The position numbers and the translations under genes are program-made. Source: Auxenochlorella pyrenoidosa (lineage: Eukaryota; Chlorophyta; Trebouxiophyceae; Chlorellales; Chlorellaceae). From it: 19,256 bases of DNA. Each line of letters begins with the position of its first letter. Within the stretch, counting starts at the first letter, position 1. Where the stretch lies: the NCBI GenBank assembly GCA_001430745.1, contig KQ481950.1, forward strand, positions 524,060 through 543,315. Direction: 5' to 3'. Under the pieces are notes generated by a model. It ran no database searches, was not told the origin of the DNA, and saw only the letters and a list, made by a program, of their open reading frames with translations. Positions 1 to 10,119 of the stretch are shown piece by piece.

Positions 1-133
1 CGCGCCCCAGCGGGGGAGCCCTGCTGCAGCGCAACCCCAAGAGCACAAGCGCCGCCCAGGGGTTGGGCCAGCTCAGGGGGGCTGCAGTGCAAGCCCAAGA
101 CGAAGAGCACACCAGAGGGGCCAGCCCACCAAC

Positions 134-3100
134 CTGGGCCTTGAGGTCTGACAAGTTGTCCTGCAGGTTGCGGGTGCCGCTGACGGCGGGGTTGCCGCCC
201 CGCCCCGGTGCCATCAGCAGGTCGGTGATGCCGGCCTCGTCAAAGTGGCCGCCCTGCGAGGGCACACAGGGCACCAGGGGTGCGCCGTCTTAGAAAGCAG
301 TGCCCTTCCTGATTCACCAGGAGGACCCAGGCCGCAGCGCACCACGCGCCCCGACCGTTCAGGCAGCGCCTGCCTGCCTTGCGGAACAGGCGTGGCAGCG
401 AGCGAGACGCCAAGGCAGGTCGGCTTGCTGCGGCACCACACTGATCTGCCTGGGCAGCTTGCCCGCCTGGCAGGTTTGCCCTGCTGCTGCCCAGACGTGG
501 TGTAGTGGTGCCCGTGTATCTTGCCCATCAGCCCCCTTTGCCTCCGGGCTTGCCTGCACCAGCTTATGCGAGATGATGGCGGCCCCCTCCTCTTCCAGGC
601 TGTGCGAGTGGGGCGGCATGCTGCCGGGGGAGATGCCGCCAATGTCTGCAGGCAGGCAGCAGAAGGCTTGGAGTGACCGTGTAGGCTTGTTTGCGCCCGG
701 ACCATTCCAGCAGAGCATGCGCAAACACGGTACCGATGCAGACGGACACGAACACGCAAACCAACGAGCAATCGCTGCAAAGTGAGGGCAACAAGGCTGG
801 TCGCATAGGTGGCTTCCAGACTGCTGCATGCCACCCACCAGCGTGGTGCCCTCGCGACGCCACGAAGAAGACCACTCTGCCCCCCTCCCAGACAGGAGTG
901 ATGACTGTTATGTCCGGCAGGTGGCTGCAGCACCACCAGGCAGGGCAGCGCAGTGACGGGGAGGGGCACACGAGATGAGCGTGAGGGGTGAGGCGCACAG
1001 GCAGGCATGTAGGTGGGCACGGCAGCCTGCGCCGCAGGCTCCAGCACCTGCTCTGAGGCTGGGCCTGGGACGGCCCTGCGGGTGGCCCCTCACCTGCCGC
1101 CAGCCAGCTGCGGGTGGTTGGACACCAGCACATCCCCCTCCTGCAGGGCAACGGGACAGCATGCAGACGTTCAGCAGTTCGACAAAAAGAGAGCAGTTGG
1201 TCTCAGCTCTTTTGAACAGGGAACCCAGGCATCTTTGGCGGCTGCCTCACCTGGGCAACAAGCGCCCCTGCCCCCAGCAACAACCTTTGAGGGTCGCGTG
1301 GCCCAGGCTGTGCAGCCCTGCACACCCTGGCTTGCTGGTCAGTGCTGAATGCATTTGCATTTGATTCCGGGCCCCTGTGCCTTACCTTCAGGCCCTCAGC
1401 CTGCCCCGCGCCGCCGGGCCCGTAGTGCCGGATCTGGAACTTGACGGCCTCTGACATGGCGCCCAGGTGGACCGGCAGGTGCGGCGCGTTGGACACCAGG
1501 TTGCCTGTTGGGCACAAATCCACGGGAAGGATGGGTGTGTGGGGGATGTCGGGCACATGCGCAGGTGCATAGTTGGGGCAGCTGTACGTTGGCACTTTCC
1601 CAGATGCTTGCTTGACAACGGCGTGGGATGCCTGCCTGCGAGATTGCTGACGGCGCTAAGTTGGGCGAGGCCGGCGCAGCCTGCAGGCGACGCACCGCGG
1701 TTCGCTGGCACGCTTCAGAGCAGGACGGCGCAAGCGCGCCCCATTGGGCCCCCCCCTGGGCCGCGCACCATTTTCGTCAAACAGCGCGCAGGAGAAGTCG
1801 AGGCGCTCCTTGATGTTGACCGAGATGGAGGTGCGCTGCAGCACGCGCCCCATCTGCTCGGCAATGCCCATGAACCTGCACCGACCAGTGGGCAGCAGGG
1901 CCGTTGCAGGCGGGGTGCAACCTGGCACGCGCATGTGGGCAGGCAGGCGCAGCTGCAGGGGAACAGCATGCCGCTGCACCAAACGGGCAGGCAGAGGCAG
2001 CTGAGGCGGGCGGGTGCTTGAGGTGCTGGTTGCAGCAGCCACAGGTGGCAGCAGCGGACAGGGGTGCGGGCTCTAGAGGGTGCGCCAACATGTGCCCCGC
2101 AGAGCCTTTGTTCGGCATCAAACCCAGTCGGAACAGGCGTGACCGCCCCTTGCCTGTGCGAGAAGATGGCCAGCTGGATGGGGTCGCACTCGGTTCCCGC
2201 TGCGGCAGGGCCCTGCTGCGCCTGCTGCGCGCGCTCCGTCAGCTCGATCCGCACGTCGTGCCCAGCGGTGATGTGCGCGGTGCAGCCCGGCTCCACCACA
2301 ATGGTGCTGATGTTGTCGATGAGCATGGCGGGGCCTGCAGGAGGCGGGGAGGGCATGGGCCGACAGCCTCAACAGCGAACTTCCAGCATCACTCGTCTCT
2401 GCTGATCAGGGCGGCTTCGCAGCCCTGTTCAGTTTTTAGTCAGATGGTGAGCAGCAAGGCAAGCGGAGGAGGAGCAGTGCAACAAGCGGCAGCGGGTAAT
2501 TCACCTAGCAAAGGCGGAAGGCGGAAGGCATGGCTCACCAGGAACCGCCTGCCCAGGCCGCAGGTCTGACAGCAGGTAGGCGGGCGTCTGCTGCCGTCCC
2601 CCAGCCTCAAAGTAGGCAGAAGAGGTTGCGGCCGGCGGCGGCAGCGGGCCTGCAGGGGGCAGGGCAGGGGACGGGCAGCAGCAGCCAGGCTTCACAAGGC
2701 AGCAGCCTGCATCGCGTGGGCTGTGTGCAGCCACCACAGCGGCCGCCAAGCGCGCAAAGTGTGCGCCTGGGGTTTGCCTCTGGGGTGACCCAATCGTACC
2801 CACCCGCGTCGCTGGGCGCCTCCGCCGTCTCTGGCAGCTCGCTGTGCCGCCCACAGGCGCGCACGCGCACGTCGTCCACGAGTATGGACCGCCCCTCCAG
2901 CTTGAACCCAAACTCCCGCTGCACACCAGGGGCGGCGCGGGTCGTGTGGGAGGGGCGGGGCCTCGCAGCAGCAGCACGGACAGTGCCAGCCGCGCGGGGA
3001 CACCACCGCCCAGGCAGCTGCAACGCCTGCCCGTGCACAAAACCCTGCTTGTGCAGGGTTCCCACCTGGTAGGCCTCCTCAAAGGCGGCTGCATAGTCGC

Positions 3101-6100
3101 CGCTGCTCGGTGCAGGCGTCATGACGGGCACGTCCGTCCCCTCGTATCTGCAACGCACAAACACACATGCCCACAGAAATAGGCAGGGCGCATTTGCAGA
3201 GAGCCACCAGGCACGCGGCCTCGGGATCAATGCTTCCTGGGTCAGCGCCAGCCGGACAGGTGAGGCGGGCCAGCACAGCATGCGCAGCAGCACAGTACGT
3301 GCAGCGGCATGGCATGCTTGACAACCGCCACCTACCGTAGGTTCAGGAATCGCTGGCACGAGATCTGCTGCTCGCTGAAGCCCTGCAAGGTGTAGTGAAG
3401 CGTGCCCCCACGCAACAACGACAATCAGACACCGAAAGACATGCAATAAAACAACAGATTGTGACTCTGGACAGCCGACGAGTGGCCATGCCGGCCGTGC
3501 CCAACAAGCATTTGGTAGGCGCCCTGCCCTACCGCTCGCTCGCCCGCTCGTGCAGCCAACTGCCATGAAGGCAGGCAGGCAAGGCACGCCTGTAGCAGCC
3601 ATGAAAGGACGGGAAACCAACAGAGGAGCGTCCCCCCACCGCACAGCAGCCCGAGCACTCGCCTTCTCCTGCAGCTTTCCCACAGCCTGCGCCTGCAGCG
3701 CGTCCAGCCGCTGGTTCAGCTGGGGCAGGGCGCCTGAGTCCAGCGCTGCCGCTGAAGGCTCCTGCACGCACAGCCAGCCCTCAGGAGATGCTGTCAGGAT
3801 AGTGCTTCCAGGGAAGAAAGATAAGGATCTGGTGGTGGCTAAGGAGGTGCTAGCAGCAAGCTGCCCGTCCTCAGCTTTTCACCCAGCAAGGCAGCATGCA
3901 AGATCGCCCGGGGTGGGCTTGAGAACATGCACGCGACAGCGCACACAGCCCCGCAGCCGTGCATGCATGCAAGCGCGTCGCAGGGCAGCTGGAAGCGCGC
4001 GCGCCTCTGCCAAAGACCCACCTGCGCCTCCTGCACCACCTCTGCCAGGCCGATGCCCACCGCCGACAGGATGCCCGAGTAGCGGTGCACGAAGATGGTG
4101 CGGATGCCCAGGGCGGCGGCGATGGCGCAGGCGTGCTGCCCGCCCGCGCCGCCGAAGCAGGCCAGCACGTGCTGGGTCACGTCATAACCCTGCGGCAGGC
4201 AGGGTCGCGCACACGCTGCCTCGGCACCAGCAGGGCGGGCCCACGGGGCAACACAAGGCAGGGCCGGCAGGCTGAGGCACGGACGCCAGCGCGCACAGAA
4301 GCGATTGAACGCAGCAGAATGGGTGCACTCTGCCTGGCAGCCTGCCAGTGCCAGGTGGCCCACGGGTTGGCAGGGCGACTGGGGAGGGCACGTGCAAGAC
4401 ACAGCAAACAGGCCGCCCCAAACGCATGCTCGGCCTGCACCCACCTTCATCTGAGTGAGTGCTCGGATGGGGCGGCACATCGTCTCGTTGGCCACCCGCA
4501 CAAAGCCCATGGCCACCTCGTCCACGCTCTTGGGCGCCTGCCCCGCCGCCGCGGCGTGCGCATTCACCTCGGCGGCAACCGCCTCCATGGCGGCCCTGCA
4601 AGGGTGCCAGCCAGGCAAGAAACAGCATGGCTGCGGGTGTGGCACACCTGACACCCAGACGGCAAAGAGTGGTGTGAAGGGGGCCCCGGCAGGGTGTGCT
4701 GCCCCCGCCGTACGCGCGCTCTCACCGCGCGCCCTCGGCGTCAAGCGCCTCGTCCTCTTGCGGCCCAAAGATCTTCGGGAAGAAGTCGGGCAGGATGCGG
4801 CCCAGCACTAGGTTGGCATCTGCAGGGCAGGGGGGGGGGCGGGGGGCGGCGGTGCGAGCCGGGTTGATGTCAGCGTGGAAGTGTGGCGGGCACTCGGCCT
4901 GCCACAAAAGGCCTGGGCACACAGTCAGGCACTGGGAGCTACTTTAAGCAGCACGTTGCAGAGCAGCAGGGGTGTAAGATGGCAGGTCAGGTCCGCACAG
5001 CGTCGGTTGCCGGGCTTGCCTGTGATGGCAAGGTGGCCGTTCTTCCGGTAGCAGACAGGGCCTGGGTGCGCGCCCGCCGACTCGGGGCCCACCTGCCGGA
5101 TGGGGGGTGTGGGGCCAGCAGTGCGCACAAGATCACGTGACCCTCGGCATGTGCGCGCATGTCTTGCAACACAGAACTATAAGCCTGCCAGCACGCGCGA
5201 ACCACCCCCACCCCCTGGCGGCAGGGCATCAGAAGATGCAGGCCGATGCATAGTGCCCCGCCCCAGCCTGCGCAGGCGGCTCCCGTCATGCAGCTGCGTG
5301 CGCACCTGGAACACGCCCGAGCGGAAGAAGAGGCGGGAGCCGCCGCCAGCGGCCACTGTGTTGATGTCCAGCTGCGGTGCCTGGATGGTCACGCCTGCTG
5401 TGGTGCTCTCAAACACGTGCTCGTACTGGCCGGCGTAGCGGGATACATCTGCAAGGGGCGGCGGTGTTGACAGGGAGGAGCAGGCGCAATGAGCTGCCAG
5501 TGGCAAGGTATGGCGCACAGGTTGCAGCATGCGGGGGAATGCGTAACGTATGCCAAAAGCCCAGCTGCCCAGCAGCGTCTGTGTTGACAGCTGGCATGCT
5601 GCTCCCCCAAAGAAAGGGCCCCGCCGATTTGCAGCCAGCATGCCGCACGTCGGCACCCATACACAGGCGAGGGCGAGGGCGGGAGCGCCGGCCCGGGCGC
5701 ACCTGTGCTGGTGCCGCCCATGTCAAAGCCAATCATCTGCAGCTTGCCAGTGTCGGCGCCGCCCCAGCGGGTGGTCACTGCATAGCCCACGTAGCCCCCT
5801 GCACATGGTGTGACGTGCGGGCAAGGCTGGGACGTGCATGCAGAGCTACGTGTGTGTACACGTGTGTGTGTTTGTGTACGTGGCAAAGCCCTGCTGCGGT
5901 GATGCCGTCTCGCCGCACTGCGCGTCGCCACCGGCGCAAGTTCTCATGGCAGGGCCGCCGCCACCGAGCATGCACCAGTGTCAAAGCGCATCGCTGCACT
6001 GCTGGGTGCTCTGGCAGGGTGGCGGCCGTCCAAGGTGCAGGCAAGGAGCAGCTGGCGGCAGCGGGGCAGCAGGGTGCACACCGGTGTGCTGTGCATGACA

Positions 6101-8596
6101 TGGCGGTCACCTGCAGGGCCCGACAGGATGGCCTTGTGCCCCGAGAACTCGCTGACGCTGGTCAGCCCGCCATCCGACTGCATGAAGTAGACTGGCACCT
6201 TGGACAGGCCCTCGTCAAAGCCGGACTGGAAAGTCTGGATGTACCTGCGGCAGGGGCGGGGCGAGGTGTAGGGGGTGCAGCAGGGGATTGAAAGGAAGGG
6301 CCGGGCAGCAGCCAGAAAACACAGCTGCAGGGGCCAGGCAGCCAGCAGGATAGGGAGGGCCTGCCCCCGCCATCGCGGCATAGGCTGCAGCTGCCCCCTG
6401 CCCGCAGCAGCACTGGCATCAGCTGCCCCGTGCCAGCTGGCGCCGCGCACCGCATGATGTGGGGCGTCAGGTAGGCGTCTGCGGCGGCGGTGAACCCGCG
6501 TGGCACCATCTTGACCATGGGCATGACCACAGAGGAGAGGGAGACCTGCGGGGGTCGGCGTGTGCTGCGTTGTGTTGTGCTGTGTTCTGTCATGCTTTTG
6601 TTGTTGCGTGACTGTCAAGTGGTGTTTGCAGGCGAGGCAAGGATTTGGACGTGCTGCAACAGGCCGTGTGCTGCCAGCATGGAGAGCTCCGTCACGGGCA
6701 CCCCTGAGGCTACAATCCCAGGTGCAGCCGCTGGCAAGGGTGAGTGGGCCACCGGAAGCTGCCCGCTGGGCAGCGCAGCGTGCGCACGCATGCGGCAAAC
6801 CTTGCACCACACACCCCTCCACGCTGGCAGCCCCCGCTGGCGCTGGGAGCAAGGCAGCAGAGGGCTGCACCCCCTGCCTGCTTGCCTGCCGGAAGCCCAT
6901 CTCTCGGGCCAGCTCGCCCACCAGCCGCTCGTGCTGTGGGAAGATGGCCGCGTGCTTCAGCACCACTGCCACGCTCACAATGCCTGCACAGGGGGGGCAC
7001 TGTGTAGGGGGCCGCTGGGCACGACGCGCGCCCGGAGCAGCGCAGCGCGGCAGAGCGCCGGCCCGGGGTGGCGCCCGCCTGGGAGGCAAATGATGCAGGT
7101 GCAGAGGGCAGGCAGCCTCGGCGCCCGCTCCCGCCAGCCAAACCCGCTCGGGCAGCGGCTGCACCCCAGCCGCGCTTGCGCGGCACTTGGGAATCCCTTG
7201 GCCTGCACCCCGCCTCGACTGCAGGCACATCGACCCAGAGTGCGCGTGATCCCAGGCCCATCACCCATTTCACCTGCATCCAGCACTGCTTGGAGATCCC
7301 GCCGCAGCGCCGGCAGGTCGGGCGCCCGCCGCACCACCACCGCCTCCCCGGTGGTTGCAGTGGCGGGCGTGCCGCCCAGCGGGTGGCGCTCGCTGTCACC
7401 TGCAGGGTCCCGCCCCGCCCGCCTGTAGGGGCATAGACGCCGCACAGCACAGCAGCCGGGCGTGGTGGGCGGTCAGGGCCGCAGTGCAGGGGAGCCCCTG
7501 GCAGTTGGGCGGTTGCAGGGGCAGCGAGGGGCGCACGTGGCAGTGCTGCATGCTGGGCGCGGGCCCGCGGCATGCCGCGGCAGGGCAGCGGGCGGCGGCG
7601 CACTCACGTGCCGGGGGTGTCGCCCAGCGGCAGCACCACCTGCTCGTCGCACTCCACCACCATGTCATACAGCACATCGGGTGCCCGGATCTCCAGGTCA
7701 AAGATGTTGGGCCGGGACTGCGCGGCAGGAAGGGGGGAGGGGCGCACAAGCAGGCAGGTGCTGGGCACCGACTGCACAGCCGGTTGCGCCCAGGCAGACA
7801 GGCAGCAGCCCGAGACGTCCGGTACGTGTGGGTAGCGCCGCAGGGGCAAGGGCTGTTGGTTGTTGCAATCAGACTGCGCAGCTGCCCCGGCTGCCGCCGC
7901 CTTCAGGGCCGCAGCCTGCAGGTCGCACCTGGTTGCCAATGTGCAGCAGATCCCTGAAGCCCCGGGTCACCACCAGCGCTGTGCGCTCGCCCTTGCGCTC
8001 CAGCAGCGCGTTGGTGGCCACCTACGAGGGGCCCGAGCGTAGCACAGGGGGTGGCCAGGTGGAGAGCTGTGCCAGGGCAGCGGGAGCCTTGCTGCGGCGC
8101 CGGGCGGCAGCGCAGCAGCTGGCACCAGCTGCAGGTGCAACACACCAAGGCAATACAATGCTGCCCACGTGTGCCGACCCCAGCCCACCGTTGTGCCCAT
8201 GCGGATGGCGGCGATGCGCGAGGTGTCCAGCGGGGCGCCCCGCGGGTGCGGCACCCCTGTCGCCGACTCCAGCACGCGCCTGATGCCCTCACGTGGCGCG
8301 TCCGGGTAGTTGGCAGGGTCCTCTGACAGCAGCTTCAGCACACGCGTGCGCCGCTCCCCGGATGCGTCTGTGAATTCGGCATAGACATCTGCAGGAGCGC
8401 AGGCAGAAGTGCGTGAGCTGGTCGGGAGGAGTGGCGGCCTGGCGGCCAAGCGGCAGTGGCAGCGGCAGGGAGCATGAGGCATGACGCGATGCGATCCTCC
8501 GCGACCAACATTACCTGTGAATGTACCGCCTCGATCAATGGAGAAGGAGAAGTCGCGAGCTCCTGCCGGGGAGCGCTCGGGCCCTGTGTCGCCCAT
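134..8596 (-). CDS. OXP1: 5-oxoprolinase (ATP-hydrolysing), 26 exons, 3' end outside window
   Basis: This enzyme hydrolyses 5-oxo-L-proline to L-glutamate using ATP, in the glutathione/gamma-glutamyl cycle. I see no targeting peptide, so a cytosolic location is inferred. The start is the ATG at 8596-8594, which directly precedes the conserved N-terminal IDRGGTFTD motif (residues 20-28). Other family motifs visible are [10 protein letters not shown] (334-343), a [11 protein letters not shown] block, [11 protein letters not shown] (508-518), [11 protein letters not shown] and SRGHHADIGGI. Spliced exons give 954 uninterrupted codons that follow the eukaryotic single-chain HyuA+HyuB family end to end. 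Roughly 330 residues are missing beyond position 1. All 25 complete introns keep phase; five need GC donors. Exon coordinates are in the block entries below. The gene is divergently oriented to the propeller gene. The identification is very secure; individual splice sites are inferred. Confidence 0.95.
254..553 (-). other. OXP1: OXP1 intron 25, GC-AG type
   Basis: The donor is TGCAG|GCAAGC at 552-553. Phase 0 joining gives [13 protein letters not shown], as expected for the family. It is 300 nt with nothing recognisable inside. Confidence 0.85.
1876..2153 (-). other. OXP1: OXP1 intron 20, GC-AG type
   Basis: The donor is CACAG|GCAAGG at 2152-2153. The Arg codon AG|G is rebuilt, giving [12 protein letters not shown], a highly conserved junction. 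Confidence 0.88.
2539..3382 (-). other. OXP1: OXP1 exons 16-19: HyuA-HyuB connecting region
   Basis: The exons are 3336-3382, 3066-3147, 2804-2918 and 2539-2649. They carry family landmarks around [31 protein letters not shown] and [15 protein letters not shown]. The start of exon 19 (a proline/alanine run before SSAYFEAGG) is the least conserved stretch. Its acceptor at 2650-2651 was chosen because it is the only nearby AG giving the right phase. Confidence 0.82.
3383..3662 (-). other. OXP1: OXP1 intron 14/15 boundary intron after exon 15, GC-AG type
   Basis: The donor is GAGAAG|GCGAGT at 3661-3662. Joining gives [12 protein letters not shown] in phase 0, in register with the family. A GT three bases further downstream would break the phase. 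Confidence 0.82.
4820..5019 (-). other. OXP1: OXP1 intron 11, GC-AG type
   Basis: The donor is CACAG|GCAAGC at 5018-5019. The split codon G|AT restores the conserved IT-D-ANLVLG sequence. The acceptor side carries a long C-rich pyrimidine tract (G-run at about 4825-4852 on the plus strand). Confidence 0.87.
4825..4852 (+). repeat. OXP1: G-rich tract at an OXP1 acceptor
   Basis: Runs of about 10 and 6 G lie immediately upstream (minus sense) of the exon 12 acceptor. This is the C-rich polypyrimidine tract of a GC-donor intron. Confidence 0.65.
5840..5882 (+). repeat. OXP1: TG-rich tract in OXP1 intron 8
   Basis: A TG/GT-rich stretch with an internal palindromic GTGTACAC lies in the 312-nt intron 5799-6110. 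There is no coding potential in phase with the flanking exons. Confidence 0.6.
6546..6885 (-). other. OXP1: OXP1 intron 6, GC-AG type
   Basis: The donor is CGGCAG|GCAAGC at 6884-6885 (minus) and the acceptor is at 6546-6547. Joining in phase 0 gives GFRQ-VSLSS, which matches the family, and no GT donor gives the right phase. At 340 nt this is among the longer introns. It contains an AC/AACAC-rich tract (minus strand) around 6557-6610 and nothing else recognisable. Confidence 0.85.
6886..8596 (-). other. OXP1: OXP1 exons 1-6: N-terminal hydantoinase A region
   Basis: The exons on the minus strand are 8515-8596, 8189-8388, 7929-8021, 7608-7717, 7274-7392 and 6886-6983. They encode residues 1-234, the Hydant_A_N domain. 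Visible motifs are DRGGTFTD (nucleotide binding, split by intron 1 within the Asp codon), [28 protein letters not shown] and [13 protein letters not shown]. All match the family at the expected spacing. Exon 5 is preceded by two AG acceptors 7 nt apart; only the downstream one (exon start 7392) avoids an immediate stop. Exon 6 ends at a GC donor. Confidence 0.9.
7393..7607 (-). other. OXP1: OXP1 intron 4 with tandem acceptors
   Basis: The donor is GGCAC|GTGAGT. Two AGs lie 7 nt apart at the 3' end (CTGCAG then GACAG). The upstream AG would place TGA in frame at once; the downstream AG gives DTPGT-ERHPLGG and an open frame. Confidence 0.7.
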
Positions 8597-9980
8597 GGCG
8601 CCTCCCCTTGCACTCTTAACACAATTGCAATCAACTGGAGCTATGATCATTGCCTGGGAGCCACCCCAACAAAGCTGCGGTGCATGCTGAGGTCCAGTGT
8701 TACACAGTCTTGCACAACCCCGGCAGGCTATAACATCCCGAAGGGTGTTTACAACATGATCACGATGATCGCCATTGATCCGAACTGTTGAAAAGTCAGG
8801 CTGCTTAGCTCCTCCGTGGAATGGAGCTTGCTTGTGGACGCGGTCTCGTGCTTTCGATGGCACCGCATCGGGTCGGTCCTGATTGCTGCGACCACTGGAA
8901 TGCACGGTCCTGGCAGCGCTGGGGTCCCAAACAGTGCTGCTCAGCCAGCTGCGGTGCGCCGGCCATCGCCCGGCGCCGCCCCCGCCCCTCTCCGGTTCTG
9001 CAATGCCTTGTTGGCGCTTGCCATTCAGCCTTTGCATCTCTTGTGCGCGCCTGAAAATCTGTGGATCCCTAAGTCTTTGACGCCATGGCAATTCTGTGCA
9101 TGCTCGGTGCTGCTGGCAGGCCGGGAGCCAGCGTGCGCCGCAACCGATGCTGCATTGGGTGCTGCCTCATCAACGCATATTGGGGTAGCAACAATTTCTT
9201 GGTCCCATAGCCTGGAAGGCTGCACACACTCCTCATCACCAAAACCTTTCGCTTCAGTGGCAACTTGCAAGATATGGAGGCAGCGCTGCACACTAGCGCA
9301 GTCAGGCTCAGCGCTTGCAAGGGCACCCGCACTGCGCAGGCATTGTTCTTGCCCGTCCAAATGGTGGGTGCTCCATGCTCGAACTGCGATTTCCGCAGCC
9401 CCGCATTCCAAGGTGTCTGGATGAACTGGTGGACAATATCTCAACCCAAACACACCGCAGCGCGCCTGTCTGCTCCTGGTAATTCGCGTTCTAGCCAACT
9501 GCCCACCTATTCTTTCGTGCAGATAAGGCAATGGTCGGATGAGCAGCCCAGAGCCTGAGCACACAGCAGGCACACTATGTGCACATGCATGCTGCACAGC
9601 GCGCTACCAAAGCGTGGCACTTCAACACATGTGAGCCACCAGCCGGCCTTGGAGTGCATGCGGACGACTTGCATTTGAAGGGCCTTGCAACTCCAGTGAG
9701 GTAACCTTGGACTTGGCTCCCTGCGACAGCCCCAGGGGGGGATCATTCTAAATGGGTGGCCGGGGCTGCTCGAGCATCCGGCGCGGGACTGCCAGGTCAC
9801 ACCATCACGACTATTAGGCTGTTATTAGGCTGCCGCTGGCGCTCGGAACGCTCCTGGGAAGAGGGTCTCAGCCAAGTCGAGCGAGTTGTCCTCGCGGTTG
9901 CGGTGCCAGCTTCAGCGCACAGTGGGAGGGAGCACGGGCGGGGACCACTCGCCTGCAGAGCACCAACAATAGCTAGTAGA
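8597..9980. promoter_or_regulatory. Divergent intergenic region / putative bidirectional promoter
   Basis: This is about 1.4 kb between the start codons of OXP1 (minus) and the propeller gene (plus), so both promoters and 5' UTRs should lie here. It is visibly less GC-rich than the flanking genes. Overlapping open frames occur on both strands (for example plus 8816-9424 and minus 9025-9597), but they show no recognisable domain, splice pattern or preferred codon bias, so I do not call them genes. A T/A-rich GGCTATAAC element near 8727 and a tandem 11-bp repeat at 9811-9832 are the only candidate cis-elements. No convincing TATA box or transcription start was identified. Confidence 0.55.
9811..9832 (+). 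repeat. Tandem 11-bp direct repeat upstream of propeller gene
   Basis: Two adjacent units, CTATTAGGCTG and TTATTAGGCTG, differ at one base. They lie about 150 bp upstream of the proposed ATG, in the promoter or 5' UTR. A cis-element role is possible but unproven. Confidence 0.4.
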
Positions 9981-10119
9981 ATGCCTTCAGGAGGTGCAGC
10001 CTGGCGTGCGGCGCCAGAGAAGCGAGAGTGCAGCTGCAGTGCCGCCACGCCTCGCCGCCGCCAGCAGGCAGCGGGCGCCGCATGCAAGCTGCTTGCCCTG
10101 CACTTGCTGCTGTCACTGG
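9981..10119 (+). other. Exon 1: predicted signal peptide of propeller protein
   Basis: The ATG at 9981 opens a 46-codon exon. It has a basic n-region (PRRRQQ) and a hydrophobic core KLLALHLLLSL, spliced at GG|GTAAGC to exon 2, which supplies AAS-PTHAV. The join makes a credible signal peptidase site (LSLAAS). The n-region is unusually long, about 35 residues. Alternatives are an in-frame upstream ATG at 9756, or an unspliced start at 10247 without a clear signal peptide. Confidence 0.6.

Larger units (their letters stand above)
134..2334 (-). other. OXP1: OXP1 exons 20-26: hydantoinase B region (partial)
   Basis: The exons are 2154-2334, 1769-1875, 1386-1504, 1094-1140, 839-924, 554-645 and 134-253. 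They encode the start of Hyu[89 protein letters not shown] and [16 protein letters not shown]. The last exon ends at 134 with donor GTTGGT. Positions 1-133 are intron only, with no match to the expected next segment. Exon 23 is only 47 nt. Exons 20 and 25 end at GC donors. Confidence 0.88.
3663..6545 (-). other. OXP1: OXP1 exons 7-15: hydantoinase A core
   Basis: The exons are 6451-6545, 6111-6244, 5703-5798, 5306-5448, 5020-5092, 4726-4819, 4445-4595, 4022-4189 and 3663-3761 (residues 235-585). This is the HyuA ATPase-like core. It carries [89 protein letters not shown] and [17 protein letters not shown]. These glycine-rich phosphate-binding segments are intact, so the enzyme looks functional here. 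Exons 11 and 15 end at GC donors. Confidence 0.9.

Noticed and set aside
1..133. Search for the next OXP1 exon at the left edge
   Set aside because: No frame gives the expected VAANQ-type continuation; the stretch is the start of an intron.
214..1047. 277-codon minus-strand open frame near the left edge
   Set aside because: It overlaps four OXP1 exons in a different frame; the spliced frame matches 5-oxoprolinase precisely.
5944..7230. 428-codon minus-strand open frame as a single gene
   Set aside because: It strings together two OXP1 exons and intervening introns in one frame; only the exon parts match the family.
8816..9424. 202-codon plus-strand open frame in the intergenic region
   Set aside because: It has no recognisable domain or splice pattern, mixed third-position composition, and an overlapping antisense frame of similar size.
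9025..9597. 190-codon minus-strand open frame in the intergenic region
   Set aside because: For the same reasons; it could be revisited with RNA-seq but is not supportable from sequence alone.
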